64,000 bases of DNA from SIG299 sp964544055 (lineage in GTDB: Bacteria > Bacillota > Clostridia > Lachnospirales > Lachnospiraceae), in the NCBI GenBank assembly GCA_964544055.1, contig CAZJAA010000006.1:22888-86887 (forward strand). Direction: 5' to 3'. The notes under the pieces were generated by a model. It was not told the origin of the DNA and made no database searches. It saw only the letters and a program-made list of their open reading frames with translations. This document shows positions 50,798 to 60,242 of this stretch, in pieces; positions within the stretch are counted from its first letter, which is position 1, and every line of letters starts with the position of its first letter. Position numbers and translations under genes: made by a program.

Positions 50798-51962
50798 TTG
50801 AAACGTAATGCAATTTCAGAATTGATTTTATGGAAAAACAGCCCTGAACGTAAGCCGATGGTACTCAAAGGAGCAAGACAGGTCGGCAAAACTTGGCTGA
50901 TGAAAGAGTTTGGACGAAATTATTACGAAAACTTCTTCTATTTTAACATCGATGAAGAAGATGAGTTGAAGTCTGTCTTTCAGACAAACAAAAATCCTCA
51001 GCGTATCATAGAACTGCTTTCTATGATCAGCGGTGAGAAAATTGAGCCGGAGAAAACCCTGATTATCTTCGATGAAATTCAAGAATGTCCCAAAGCTCTG
51101 AACACTCTCAAATACTTCAAAGAGAAAGCCAATGAATACCATGTGATTACCGCAGGCAGTCTGCTGGGTACGCTTTTGGCAGAGCCAAAGTCCTATCCTG
51201 TGGGCATGGTTAATCTGTTGGACATTTATCCGCTGACCTTTGATGAGTTTCTCGAAGCTATCGATTCCGGTTTGTATGCCTATTATGAGAGCATTAAAAA
51301 GGGACAGCAAATTGAGGAGATTTTCCACAACCGTCTGTTGGAAGCCTACAACTACTACATCATTATTGGCGGTATGCCCGAATGCGTATCTTCCTGGGTC
51401 AAGTAAAAAGACCCTGCCAAGGTGTCGCAGATTCAGAGAGAACTCATTGAAGTTTACGAGAACGACTTCTCAAAGCACAACGGTAAGGTCAACAGCGGAC
51501 GCATTCTTATGGTGTTCCGCAGTATCGTTGCCCAACTTGCAAAGCCCAATGAAAAATTCATGTACGGTGCTGTTCGTGAAGGCGGCAGAGCCAGAGATTT
51601 TGAAGAAGCGATTGAATGGCTGGTTTCAGCCGGTATGCTGAATCGTGTCTATAATGTATCCAAGCTGGAGCATCCGTTGCCTGCCTTTGACAAGCTGGAT
51701 CAGTTCAAGCTCTTTGTCTTTGATACGGGACTACTCAAATACATGGCAGGTATCGACAATGCAGCGATTCTTCTGAAAACGGACTATCAGTTTAAAGGAC
51801 CACTCACAGAAAATTATGTACTGCAACAGCTACGTGGACAGTTCGAGGTGGAACCACGGTATTATTCTGATAAGGGTGGTGAGATTGACTTTGTACCGCA
51901 AAGACGGTGATTTTACCACTCTGCCTCTTTACCTCGCCCGGAAAACGAAAGACCTGTTGTAA
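50798..51962 (+). pseudogene. Broken AAA_14/DUF4143 ATPase
   Basis: It starts at a TTG with KRNAISELILWKNSPERKPM, Walker A GARQVGKTW and Walker B LIIFDEIQECP. An in-frame TAA at 51404-51406 follows SSWVK, and the same frame continues with DPAKVSQIQREL. After GEIDFV the C-terminal nuclease domain is deleted and frame-shifted: the tail KDGDFTTLPLYLARKTKDLL appears in another frame, stopping at 51960-51962. It therefore has a nonsense mutation plus an internal deletion. Confidence 0.85.
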
Positions 51963-51982
51963 GCATATGCCTGTAGAACGCT

Positions 51983-52037
51983 AGAAGGCATCCCTCCGGT
52001 GGTTCATTTACCACCGAAAGGATGCCTTCTTTTTTTC
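51983..52037 (+). terminator. Terminator at the end of the ATPase pseudogene
   Basis: AGAAGGCATCC and GGATGCCTTCT enclose a second stem GGTGG/CCACC and are followed by seven T. It also abuts the 3' end of the convergent PFOR gene. Confidence 0.85.
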
Positions 52038-55000
52038 TTACATTTCTTCCATTGTCTTATATTTCTGATATCTTACTCCGGAATCCTCTTTTGCGGCTTT
52101 AAACAGGCTTTCTGCGTGCTCCGGGAAGGTGCGTTTTAAGGCAGCGTAGCGGGTTTCTCCGTTTAAGAATTCTTCATAGTCGAGCGAAGGCTCCCTGGAG
52201 TCTAATTTCATTGGTTTTTCTTCCGCAGGGTTATAGCGGTATAAGAGCCAGTAACCGGCATCCACGGCACGTTTCATTTCGTCTTGTACGTTTGCCATGC
52301 CTGCTTTGATGCCGTGGGCAGAGCAAGGGGTGTAGGCAATGATAACGGATGGACCCTTGTGCTGTTCTGCTTCATGCACTGCTTTGATCAGCTGGTTCGG
52401 GTCAGCACCCATGGCAACCTGAGCTACATAAACATTGCCGTAGGTCTGGAAAATGGCACCTAAGTCTTTTTTACGGCTACGTTTTCCAGCAGAAGCAAAC
52501 TGTGCCACAGCACCAAGTGGTGTGGCTTTTGAGCTTTGACCGCCGGTGTTGGAGTAAATTTCGGTGTCTACGACAAATACGTTGATATCTTCGCCGGAAG
52601 CAATGACATGGTCTAAGCCGCCGAAGCCAATATCGTATGCCCAGCCGTCACCGCCAAACATCCAGAAGCACTTCTTGGAAAGCTGATCCTTGCGGGCAAG
52701 GATACGATCTGCGGCAGTGGAATTTCTGGTTTCCAGTTCGGCAACGAGGGCATCGGTGGCACTGCGGGAAGCGTCGAAATCGTCAAAGGCATCCAGCCAC
52801 TGTTTTGCGGTATCACTTCCGGTTTCCTTTGCATAAGCCTCGACCAGGGTTTTCTGTGCAAGACGCTGTTGCTTGACGGATAAGAACATACCAAGTGCAA
52901 GCTCTGCGTTATTTTCAAACAGGCTGTTTGTCCAAGCAGGACCAAAGCCGCGCTTATTGGTGGTGTATGGGATGCCAGGCATTGGAGAACCCCACGCCTG
53001 GGAACAGCCCGTGGCATTTGCCCAGTAGACACGGTCACCAAACAGCTGGGTTAAAAGCTTCGCATACGGAGTTTCGCCACAGCCGGCACAGGCAGCGGAG
53101 AACTCGATGAGAGGCTGACGGAACTGACTTCCCTTGACGGTGTATGGGTTGAATAAATCACCCTTATCAGAGAGGGAAAGCCCGTAGTTCCACACCTGTT
53201 TCTGTTCCTCGCAAAGAGTAACCGGCTGCATGGTGATGGCTTTTTCCTTGGCAGGACAGCAGCTGACACAGCTTCCGCAGCCGGTGCAGTCATAGGTGGA
53301 AACCTGCATGGAAAAATGCAGTCCCTTGGCAACAGCACCGAGTGCCGGAGCCGTTTCAAAGCCTTCCGGAGCATTTGCTTTTTCTTCTTCGGAAAGCAGA
53401 TAAGGACGAATAACAGCGTGCGGGCAGACAAGGGCACATTTGTTGCACTGGATACATTTGGAGGAATCCCAGACTGGAACCTGCAGGGCAATACCGCGTT
53501 TTTCGTAAGCGGTCAAACCAAGGTCAATGCGTCCGTCCTCATAGCCTTTGAAAGCACTGACCGGAAGGTCATCTCCCTTCTGGCGGTTGATTGGCTCTAA
53601 CAGGTTTGTGACAACCGGAGGAACCTCTAAGGCTGCAGCAACGTTTTCTGTGGCGCAACCGGAGACTGTACAGGATGCAGCCGGAACGGAATATCCGGTG
53701 CAGGCATCCGATGCAGTGGTGTCGTCGGCTGTTTTCCAGGAAGCAGGAACTTCTACCTTGACAAGTCCGGTAACCCCGGCATCGATGGCAGCAATGTTTC
53801 TTGCAATGACATCATCCCCCTTGGCAAAATAGGTCTTTCGAGTGGCAGCTTTAATCATTTCCAGTGCTTCTTCCGTTGGAATGATCTGCATCAGTGCAAA
53901 GAACGAAGCCTGAAGCACGGTATTGGTATGGCTGCCAAGTCCTAAGTCCTGTGCAATTTTGTTAGCATCAATCGTATAAAAGTTTATGTTTTTTTCGGCA
54001 ATCTGGCGACGTACCTTGGCAGGAATATGTGCTTCCAGCTCGTCACCGGTGTAGCTGCAGTTGAGTAAGAATGTACCGCCTTCTGCAATTTCATCGACAA
54101 TATCGTACTGGCTGATGTAGCTCTGGTTATGACAGGCAGCAAAGTCAGCGGTTTTTACATAGTAGGAGCTTGTAATCGGCTCATCCGAAAAGCGCAGGTG
54201 GGATTTGGTAACACCGAAGGATTTTTTGGCATCATATTCAAAATAAGCCTGGGCAAATTTATCTGTGTTGTCGTTGATGATGCGGACGGTGTTGTGATTG
54301 GCACCAACCGTACCGTCACCGCCAAGTCCCCAGAATTTACAGCGAATTACGCCCGGCTTCTGGTCGGAAAACGGTTTTACCGGCAGGGACAGATGCGTTA
54401 CATCATCATTGATACCGATGGTGAAGTTTGTTTTTGGCGCGTCACTGGCAAGATTTTCAAAAACGGCAAGAATCTGTGCCGGGTCGGTGTCCTTGGAGCT
54501 TAAACCATAGCGTCCGCCGATAACCTTAATGCTGCGGTTGGATTTCATCAGTGTGCTGCACACATCCTCAAAGAGTGGCTCTCCGGCACTGCCCATGGCC
54601 TTGCAGCGGTCGAGCACGGCAATGCGTCTGACACTTTCCGGAAGTGCATTTAAGAAATATTTTGCGGAGAACGGACGGTATAAGTGTACCTGCAGGTAGC
54701 CGACCTTTTTGCCTTCTCCTCGCAGGGCATCTACAGCGTCACGAATCACGCCGCTGGCAGACCCCATGGCAATGACAACATCGGTAGCCTCCGGGTCACC
54801 GTAGTAATTAAATACATGGTATTCGTGTCCGGTCAGTTTGGTGATTTCGCCAAGATAATGTTCTACAATGTCCGGAAGGGCATCATAAAATGGGTTGTGG
54901 GCTTCGCGTACCTGAAAGTAAACGTCACCGTTCTGCACGGTATTCCGAAGGGTTGGGTGCTCCGGATTTAAGGAACCGTCACGGAATTGTTTTAAGGCAT

Positions 55001-55592
55001 CCTGATTAATGAGCGCACCAACGGCATCGATGTCCGGAAGCTCGATTTTGTTGATTTCATGAGAGGTGCGGAAACCATCGAAGAAATGCATGAACGGAAT
55101 CCGGCCTTCGATGGCAGCAAGATGTGCCACTGGAGCCAAATCGGCAACCTCCTGGACGCTGCCGGAGGAAAGCATGGCAAATCCGGTCTGGCGGCATGCC
55201 ATGACATCGGAGTGGTCACCGAAAATGCTCATGGCATGGGTTCCAACGGTACGGGATGCTACATGGAGTACTGCAGGAAGACGTTCGCCGGCAATACGGT
55301 AGAGCACCGGAACCATGAGCATTAACCCCTGGGAGGAGGTATAGGTAGTGGCAAGGGAACCGGTCTGCAGGGCACCGTGCACTGCAGTGATGGCTCCTGC
55401 CTCTGACTGCATTTCTGTTAAGGTAACAGTCTGTCCGAAGATGTTTATGCGTCCTTTGGCGGACCAGGCATCCGTGAGTCCTGCCATTGGCGAGGATGGT
55501 GTGATTGGATAAATGGCGGCTATTTCCGTAAAAGGATACGCCATATGTGCGGCGGCTTCGTTGCCGTCCATGGTAACGTAAGTTTTTGACAT
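52038..55592 (-). CDS. nifJ: Pyruvate:ferredoxin (flavodoxin) oxidoreductase
   Basis: A 1184-aa single-chain PFOR converting pyruvate and CoA to acetyl-CoA, CO2 and reduced ferredoxin. Domain I begins KTYVTMDGNEAAAHMAYPF and has YPITPSSPMA. Two [4Fe-4S] clusters are in CIQCNKCALVCPHAV and CTGCGSCVSCCPAK, and a further Cys ligand is in CAGCGETPYAKLL. The TPP domain has GGDGWAYDIGFGGLDH and TEIYSNTGGQSSKATP. The start at 55592 is set by family similarity and a GGAG six bases away; longer in-frame starts lie inside the structured leader. Last gene of the T-box-led cluster. Confidence 0.97.
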   Translation of the reverse strand: MSKTYVTMDGNEAAAHMAYPFTEIAAIYPITPSSPMAGLTDAWSAKGRINIFGQTVTLTEMQSEAGAITAVHGALQTGSLATTYTSSQGLMLMVPVLYRIAGERLPAVLHVASRTVGTHAMSIFGDHSDVMACRQTGFAMLSSGSVQEVADLAPVAHLAAIEGRIPFMHFFDGFRTSHEINKIELPDIDAVGALINQDALKQFRDGSLNPEHPTLRNTVQNGDVYFQVREAHNPFYDALPDIVEHYLGEITKLTGHEYHVFNYYGDPEATDVVIAMGSASGVIRDAVDALRGEGKKVGYLQVHLYRPFSAKYFLNALPESVRRIAVLDRCKAMGSAGEPLFEDVCSTLMKSNRSIKVIGGRYGLSSKDTDPAQILAVFENLASDAPKTNFTIGINDDVTHLSLPVKPFSDQKPGVIRCKFWGLGGDGTVGANHNTVRIINDNTDKFAQAYFEYDAKKSFGVTKSHLRFSDEPITSSYYVKTADFAACHNQSYISQYDIVDEIAEGGTFLLNCSYTGDELEAHIPAKVRRQIAEKNINFYTIDANKIAQDLGLGSHTNTVLQASFFALMQIIPTEEALEMIKAATRKTYFAKGDDVIARNIAAIDAGVTGLVKVEVPASWKTADDTTASDACTGYSVPAASCTVSGCATENVAAALEVPPVVTNLLEPINRQKGDDLPVSAFKGYEDGRIDLGLTAYEKRGIALQVPVWDSSKCIQCNKCALVCPHAVIRPYLLSEEEKANAPEGFETAPALGAVAKGLHFSMQVSTYDCTGCGSCVSCCPAKEKAITMQPVTLCEEQKQVWNYGLSLSDKGDLFNPYTVKGSQFRQPLIEFSAACAGCGETPYAKLLTQLFGDRVYWANATGCSQAWGSPMPGIPYTTNKRGFGPAWTNSLFENNAELALGMFLSVKQQRLAQKTLVEAYAKETGSDTAKQWLDAFDDFDASRSATDALVAELETRNSTAADRILARKDQLSKKCFWMFGGDGWAYDIGFGGLDHVIASGEDINVFVVDTEIYSNTGGQSSKATPLGAVAQFASAGKRSRKKDLGAIFQTYGNVYVAQVAMGADPNQLIKAVHEAEQHKGPSVIIAYTPCSAHGIKAGMANVQDEMKRAVDAGYWLLYRYNPAEEKPMKLDSREPSLDYEEFLNGETRYAALKRTFPEHAESLFKAAKEDSGVRYQKYKTMEEM

Positions 55593-55598
55593 GATATT

Positions 55599-55721
55599 CT
55601 CCATTCCAGAGCGTTTTTTTGCAGACGAGGCAAAAGAAGCAAAGCTTCTTAAAGAAAGTCGCATAGGCGATTTCTGTTCTGCCATCACAGCTTATTTGTG
55701 ACGCTCCGGCACAAATAGCCA
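55599..55721 (-). ncRNA. Structured leader element, copy 2, before PFOR
   Basis: On the minus strand this ~120-nt element aligns end to end with 39729-39846 and stops at the same distance from GGAG and ATG. P1 is GCTATTTGTG with CACAAATAAGC, one extra A, and the same 9-nt loop (55701-55709). The pseudoknot partner is ACGCTCTGG (55606-55614), which again pairs at all nine positions. In P4 an A-T pair of copy 1 is G-C here (AAGAAGC/GCTTCTT). It lies between the acyl-CoA-synthetase fusion gene and PFOR, so it could uncouple their expression. Confidence 0.65.
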
Positions 55722-55727
55722 ATGGGG

Positions 55728-58244
55728 TTACTGGTTGCTTTTTGCGGTATCGATTCCGGCTGCGCCGACCAGTCCAAGACGTTCGGCAGCAGCTTCTCTC
55801 ATCTTATATTTTAATACCTTTCCCGCAGCATTCATTGGGAAAGAAGAAACAAATTCAATGTACTTCGGAACCTTGTGGCGTGCCATGCTGGCTGCGATGT
55901 AATCGTGCATTTCCTGCTCATTGAGCGTTTTGCCTTCTTTTAAAATGATGCATGCCATGGCTTCTTCGCCGTATTTTTTATCCGGAACGCCAATTACCTG
56001 GACATCCTGGACAAATGGGTGGGTGTAAATAAATTCTTCAATTTCCTTTGGATAAATATTTTCACCGCCGCGGATGATCATATCCTTTAAGCGGCCGGTA
56101 ATGCGGTAGCAGCCGTCCTTGTCACGGCAGGCAAGGTCGCCGGAGTGGAGCCAGCCCTCAGCATCTACTGTATCACGGGTAGCTTCCGGCATTTTGTAGT
56201 AGCCCTTCATGGTGTTGTAGCCGCGGGAGCAGAATTCACCATTTTCGCCGTCTGCCACTTCTTCGCCGGTTTCCGGATTGATAATTTTGCACTCAATATG
56301 AGGGAAGTTATAGCCAACGGTATCGCAGCGCAAATCAAGCGGGTCGGTCCAGGCAGACATGGTACTGCCCGGAGAGGATTCCGTCTGACCGTATACGCTG
56401 ACGATTCCGGTCATGTTCATTTCGTTCGGGTCGGCAGCCCGGCGCATCAGCTCCGGAGGGCATCCGGCTCCGGCCATGATACCGGTTCGCATATACGAAA
56501 AATCGGTTTTTTTGTAATCCTCATGGTTGAACATGGCAATAAACATGGTTGGCACACCGTTAAAGCAGGTGATGCGTTCCTGATTGATGCAGGCTAAAGA
56601 GGATTTTGCCGAAAAGTAAGGCATTGGGCAGACCGTAGCACCATGTGTCAGGGAAGCGGTCATAGAAAGTACCATGCCGAAGCAGTGGAACATCGGAACC
56701 TGAATCATCATGCGGTCAGCCGTGGATAAGCCCATGCGGTCACCGATACATTTTCCGTTGTTGACTACGTTGTAATGGGTGAGCATAACGCCCTTTGGAA
56801 AGCCTGTTGTTCCGGAGGTGTACTGCATGTTGCAGACATCTTCCGGTTTTACGCGTGCTGCCATGCGGTTTAATTCTGCCTGCGGTACCAGATTGCTGCG
56901 CTCCATTGCCTCGTCAAAGGTTAAGCAGCCGGGCTGTTTAAAGCCAACGGTAATGACATTCCGAAGGAACGGAAGACGTTTGCAGTGCAGTGGTTCGCCC
57001 GGCTTTGTTGTTGCAATTTCCGGACAGATTTCATTGATAATCTCACGGTAATTGGAGTCTAAGCAGGACTCTACCATGACGAGGGTATGGGTGTCGGACT
57101 GGCGGAACAGATAGTCTGCCTCGTGCCGTTTGTAGGCGGTGTTTACGGTAACGAGCACGGCACCGATTTTGGTGGCTGCCCAGAAAGTAATGTACCATGC
57201 CGGAACGTTGGTGGCCCAGATGGAAACCTTGGAGCCGGCTTTGACACCCATGGAGATAAGTGCTTTGGCAAACTGGTCTACATCCTCACGGAATTCTTCG
57301 TAAGTGCGGACGTAGTCGAGAGTGGTGTATTTAAAGGCATACTGATCCGGAAATTCCTCTACCATGCGGTCAAGCACCTGGGAGAAAGTTAAGTTAATCA
57401 GTTCATCCTTTTTCCAGACATACTGACCGGTGCCGTTGTGGTTTGGATACAGTACCTTTTTCTTGCCGCGGGTTTTTTCAAAGCGGCTCATATAATTGAC
57501 AAAGTGTGTAAAAATAACCTCGTGCTCCGGCAGGTCTTCCATCCATTCAGTTTTCCACTCCAGGGAAATGAATCCGTCGTAGTCGATGGAAGAAAGGGCG
57601 CGCATCATATCAGTAACAGGAAGAGAACCTTCACCGATTAAGTTGTAGGTGTCTTTGTCATCGGAATCGCGTAAATGAACGTGTTTTACATAGGCACCCA
57701 GGTTTTTGATGGTAGTGTCCGCACTTTCATCAAAGTCGCGGTACGGATGGTGAATATCCCACAATGCTGCCAGATAATCGTTTGCAAAATCATCCATCAG
57801 GGTACGCAGACGTGCCGTGTCAGCAAAAATGCCACTGGTTTTTACAAGGATGGTGACATTTGCCCGCTCTGCGTCTGCAACCAGTTCAGCCAGACGGGAG
57901 CGCACCAGCTCTTCGTTGTTATGTAAGGCAACAACAGAAACATAAGGAACTTCCATTTGTTTTGCTGTCTGGATTAATTCTTTGAGGCCAGGAAGGAAAT
58001 CCTTTTCCTCATCAGATAAATCATAGGAGGTGTCAAAGCATGGAATAGAAAGATTTTTTTCACGCAGGGTGCGTGCAGTAGCTGCCATGCTGTATTTGTG
58101 AAACGGAGCGTTCCGTTCGGTTAATTCCGGATGACCCGGTAAATTGTAAAGTTCAATACCTTCGAATTTGGTAGATACGGCGGCTTCCATCCAGTCCTCC
58201 CAGGATAAATGAGTCCAGCCTCTGGTAGAAAAAGAAAGTTTCAT
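55728..58244 (-). CDS. Sugar-isomerase-like TIM barrel fused to acyl-CoA synthetase
   Basis: An 838-aa fusion. Residues 1-260 are a xylose-isomerase/AP-endonuclease-2-type TIM barrel with likely metal ligands kept (WDIHHPYRD at 162-170, VKHVHLRD at 186-193, SLEW with E229). Residues about 280-825 are an AMP-forming acyl-CoA synthetase: YTSGTTGFPKG at 475-485, then VYGQTESSPG, GWLHSGDLA, GRLKDMIIRGGENIYPKEIEE and the catalytic Lys in AAGKVLKYKM. The substrate is unknown. It begins three bases after the LeuA-like gene stop and shares its T-box control, pointing to an organic or branched acid connected with leucine (inference). Confidence 0.85.
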   Translation of the reverse strand: MKLSFSTRGWTHLSWEDWMEAAVSTKFEGIELYNLPGHPELTERNAPFHKYSMAATARTLREKNLSIPCFDTSYDLSDEEKDFLPGLKELIQTAKQMEVPYVSVVALHNNEELVRSRLAELVADAERANVTILVKTSGIFADTARLRTLMDDFANDYLAALWDIHHPYRDFDESADTTIKNLGAYVKHVHLRDSDDKDTYNLIGEGSLPVTDMMRALSSIDYDGFISLEWKTEWMEDLPEHEVIFTHFVNYMSRFEKTRGKKKVLYPNHNGTGQYVWKKDELINLTFSQVLDRMVEEFPDQYAFKYTTLDYVRTYEEFREDVDQFAKALISMGVKAGSKVSIWATNVPAWYITFWAATKIGAVLVTVNTAYKRHEADYLFRQSDTHTLVMVESCLDSNYREIINEICPEIATTKPGEPLHCKRLPFLRNVITVGFKQPGCLTFDEAMERSNLVPQAELNRMAARVKPEDVCNMQYTSGTTGFPKGVMLTHYNVVNNGKCIGDRMGLSTADRMMIQVPMFHCFGMVLSMTASLTHGATVCPMPYFSAKSSLACINQERITCFNGVPTMFIAMFNHEDYKKTDFSYMRTGIMAGAGCPPELMRRAADPNEMNMTGIVSVYGQTESSPGSTMSAWTDPLDLRCDTVGYNFPHIECKIINPETGEEVADGENGEFCSRGYNTMKGYYKMPEATRDTVDAEGWLHSGDLACRDKDGCYRITGRLKDMIIRGGENIYPKEIEEFIYTHPFVQDVQVIGVPDKKYGEEAMACIILKEGKTLNEQEMHDYIAASMARHKVPKYIEFVSSFPMNAAGKVLKYKMREAAAERLGLVGAAGIDTAKSNQ

Positions 58245-58247
58245 TGA

Positions 58248-59654
58248 TTAAGCCTCCTCGTAAGTAATTTTGTTTAATGCACTGATATAAGCTAAAATGC
58301 TGGAACCCACGATGTCGGTGGAAGTTCCCCTGCCGGAATAAAGCTTTCCGCCGGCACGTAGCTTTACAATGGTTTCGCCCATGGCTTCGCGACCCTCGGT
58401 AACGGAGCGAACCTGAAAATCGTCGAGCTCATAGTGACAACCAATGCTGTTTTCCAGAGCGAGAATGGCGGCATCCACCGGACCATCGCCAAGGGCAATA
58501 CCTTCTAAGGCGGTGCCGTTCTTTTCCAGTTTCATGTGTGCCATGGAGGAGGCAGTGTTGCTGGCGGTGATGCTGTAGCTGGTTAAAACGTAGGTGGCAG
58601 GAACCTGCATGGCTGCGGAGGCAACGATGGTGTCCAGCTCCTTGGAAGAAATGACTTCCTTGCGGCCGGCAATCTGCTGGAAAGCCTCCCAGACCTGGGC
58701 ACAATCTTCTTCGCTTAAGTCGTAGCCAAGTGCTTCGACTGCTTTTAATACGGTTTCCATGTTGTCACCGGCAGTCAGTGCCACAGCTTCTGCGGCTTCC
58801 TGTACACCGTTGTCAAATGGCGAGTTTTTACTTCGAGTTGTTTCGCACATCCACGAAATCTGCCGGATGATGCGGTTCATTTCTACGGTGCGCACCTTGC
58901 AGGAAACGCCGAAAGAATCGCCTTTGGCGGCAAGAAGTCTGGAAACATGCGGCAGGGAAACGCTGTTTAACTGGTAGGCGGCGGCCTTGATTTCTCTGGC
59001 ACCATGCTGGATGGCAGCAATGGCACAGGCATCTGCCATGGCAAGGTCATTCTGGCAGGAAACGCCAAGAGTAACGGTTTTTAATTCTTCTACGTTTGCA
59101 TACAAGTCATCTAAAAAGGTGCCAAATTCATCCGGAAGAATAGAGCCGGTGGCATCGCATACGGTAACGGTTTTGGCTCCGGCAGCAATGGCTGTCCGGA
59201 TTGCCTTATAAAGGAAAGCAGAGTCGCTTCTTGTGGCATCATCTGCAATAAATTCCACATCCTCTGTTTTTGCACAGCAGGCAGAAATCAGTTCTTCGAT
59301 GGTTTTTAACATGGCATCCGGTTTTTTGTGGAATAAGTATTCCATCTGAACCGGGCTTACTGAAGCGAATACCTGCAGACGCGGATGCACCGCCTCCTTT
59401 ACTGCGTTCCAGGTAGTTTCCACACTATCTGCGGACAATGCAACCGGAACGGCAACAATACTGTTTTTTACAGTAGAAGCAACTGATTTGATGCGCAGAG
59501 CATCCATCTTTGGCTGTGTGATACCTTCTAATTCGATAACGGTTACGTCTAGTTTATCTAATAGCTTTGGAATTTCGATTTTTTCCCGGAAGGATAGGGA
59601 AAAATCTTTTCCTGTCTGTTTTAATGTAATGTCGCTGATTTTAATCTGTTCCAT
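58248..59654 (-). CDS. LeuA-like protein with degenerate active site
   Basis: A 468-aa protein with the 2-isopropylmalate synthase layout: an HMGL-like TIM barrel (about 5-270), a linker, and an intact LeuA allosteric domain (about 345-465; GDGPVDAAILALE and GRGTSTDIVGSSILAYISALN). The catalytic Arg-Asp of the usual TLRDG motif is replaced (DITLKQTG, residues 8-15). The metal-binding His-x-His is also gone: GVSCQND (residues 197-203) stands where LeuA has HCHND. It is unlikely to be a normal synthase; it may be a leucine-sensing regulatory protein or a new activity. AAGGAGG precedes the ATG. A T-box lies upstream. Confidence 0.8.
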   Translation of the reverse strand: MEQIKISDITLKQTGKDFSLSFREKIEIPKLLDKLDVTVIELEGITQPKMDALRIKSVASTVKNSIVAVPVALSADSVETTWNAVKEAVHPRLQVFASVSPVQMEYLFHKKPDAMLKTIEELISACCAKTEDVEFIADDATRSDSAFLYKAIRTAIAAGAKTVTVCDATGSILPDEFGTFLDDLYANVEELKTVTLGVSCQNDLAMADACAIAAIQHGAREIKAAAYQLNSVSLPHVSRLLAAKGDSFGVSCKVRTVEMNRIIRQISWMCETTRSKNSPFDNGVQEAAEAVALTAGDNMETVLKAVEALGYDLSEEDCAQVWEAFQQIAGRKEVISSKELDTIVASAAMQVPATYVLTSYSITASNTASSMAHMKLEKNGTALEGIALGDGPVDAAILALENSIGCHYELDDFQVRSVTEGREAMGETIVKLRAGGKLYSGRGTSTDIVGSSILAYISALNKITYEEA

Positions 59655-59678
59655 AGAAGCCTCCTTAATGTTTTGTAT

Positions 59679-59988
59679 AAAAAAAGTCCCTGAAGCTTTT
59701 TAGCTTCAGGGACGAATGGACGATTCGCGGTACCACCCTGCTTACAGCCGCCTTGCGGCAGACTGTCTCTCTCGGACTCTGGATGCATTGCTGCACGCTT
59801 AAGTCCAAAGCCGATAACGGGGCAACCGTACTCTGTTACACAAATAAAAATTCTTCACAGAGTCAACTCGGGAGTGAGACTGCTGTCTTTCCGGGGTATC
59901 GGTTTGCACCAGCCACCGACTCTCTGAAACTCGTAAGAAAGAAGCATAATTCCGTCATTGTCATTTTACATCTGTTAAAATTGAATTC
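59679..59988 (-). promoter_or_regulatory. T-box riboswitch, probable leucine specifier (CUC)
   Basis: On the minus strand Stem I contains AGAGAGTCGGTGGCTGGTG. The specifier region CTCACTCCCGAG follows, with CUC (59876-59878) in the codon position by analogy to other T-boxes. The conserved T-box AGGGTGGTACCGCGA lies at 59725-59739. The terminator is GTCCCTGAAGCT/AGCTTCAGGGAC with seven T (59679-59712). Uncharged tRNA-Leu should open transcription of the LeuA-like gene and those behind it. Confidence 0.9.
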
Positions 59989-60017
59989 ATTATAGCACGT
60001 TAGCGCAGCAAAGTCAA
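59989..60017 (-). promoter_or_regulatory. Sigma-A promoter of the T-box cluster
   Basis: Minus-strand TTGACT (60012-60017) and TATAAT (59989-59994) are 17 bp apart, directly before the T-box leader. Confidence 0.85.
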
Positions 60018-60134
60018 ATAGAAATTAATATTTGTTAGATGTTGTGAGTTTGTCATTATAAATACGTCGGGTTTGGTCATCTGCCAAGATGGATTGGATT
60101 TTTGAATTCCTGCAAAACTCCATTCGAAAATCCC

Positions 60135-60163
60135 TTGAAATCCCAACATTTTAATAGTATAAT
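60135..60163 (+). promoter_or_regulatory. Promoter of pgi
   Basis: TTGAAA (60135-60140) and TATAAT (60158-60163) are 17 bp apart, 80 bp before the ATG at 60243. Confidence 0.75.
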
Positions 60164-60242
60164 AAACGAAGTTTTACAAAAAAAGCAGGATGCCTGTCCC
60201 GGTATGGGGGCAGTCACAAGCAATGTAGAGGAGGAATCCATA

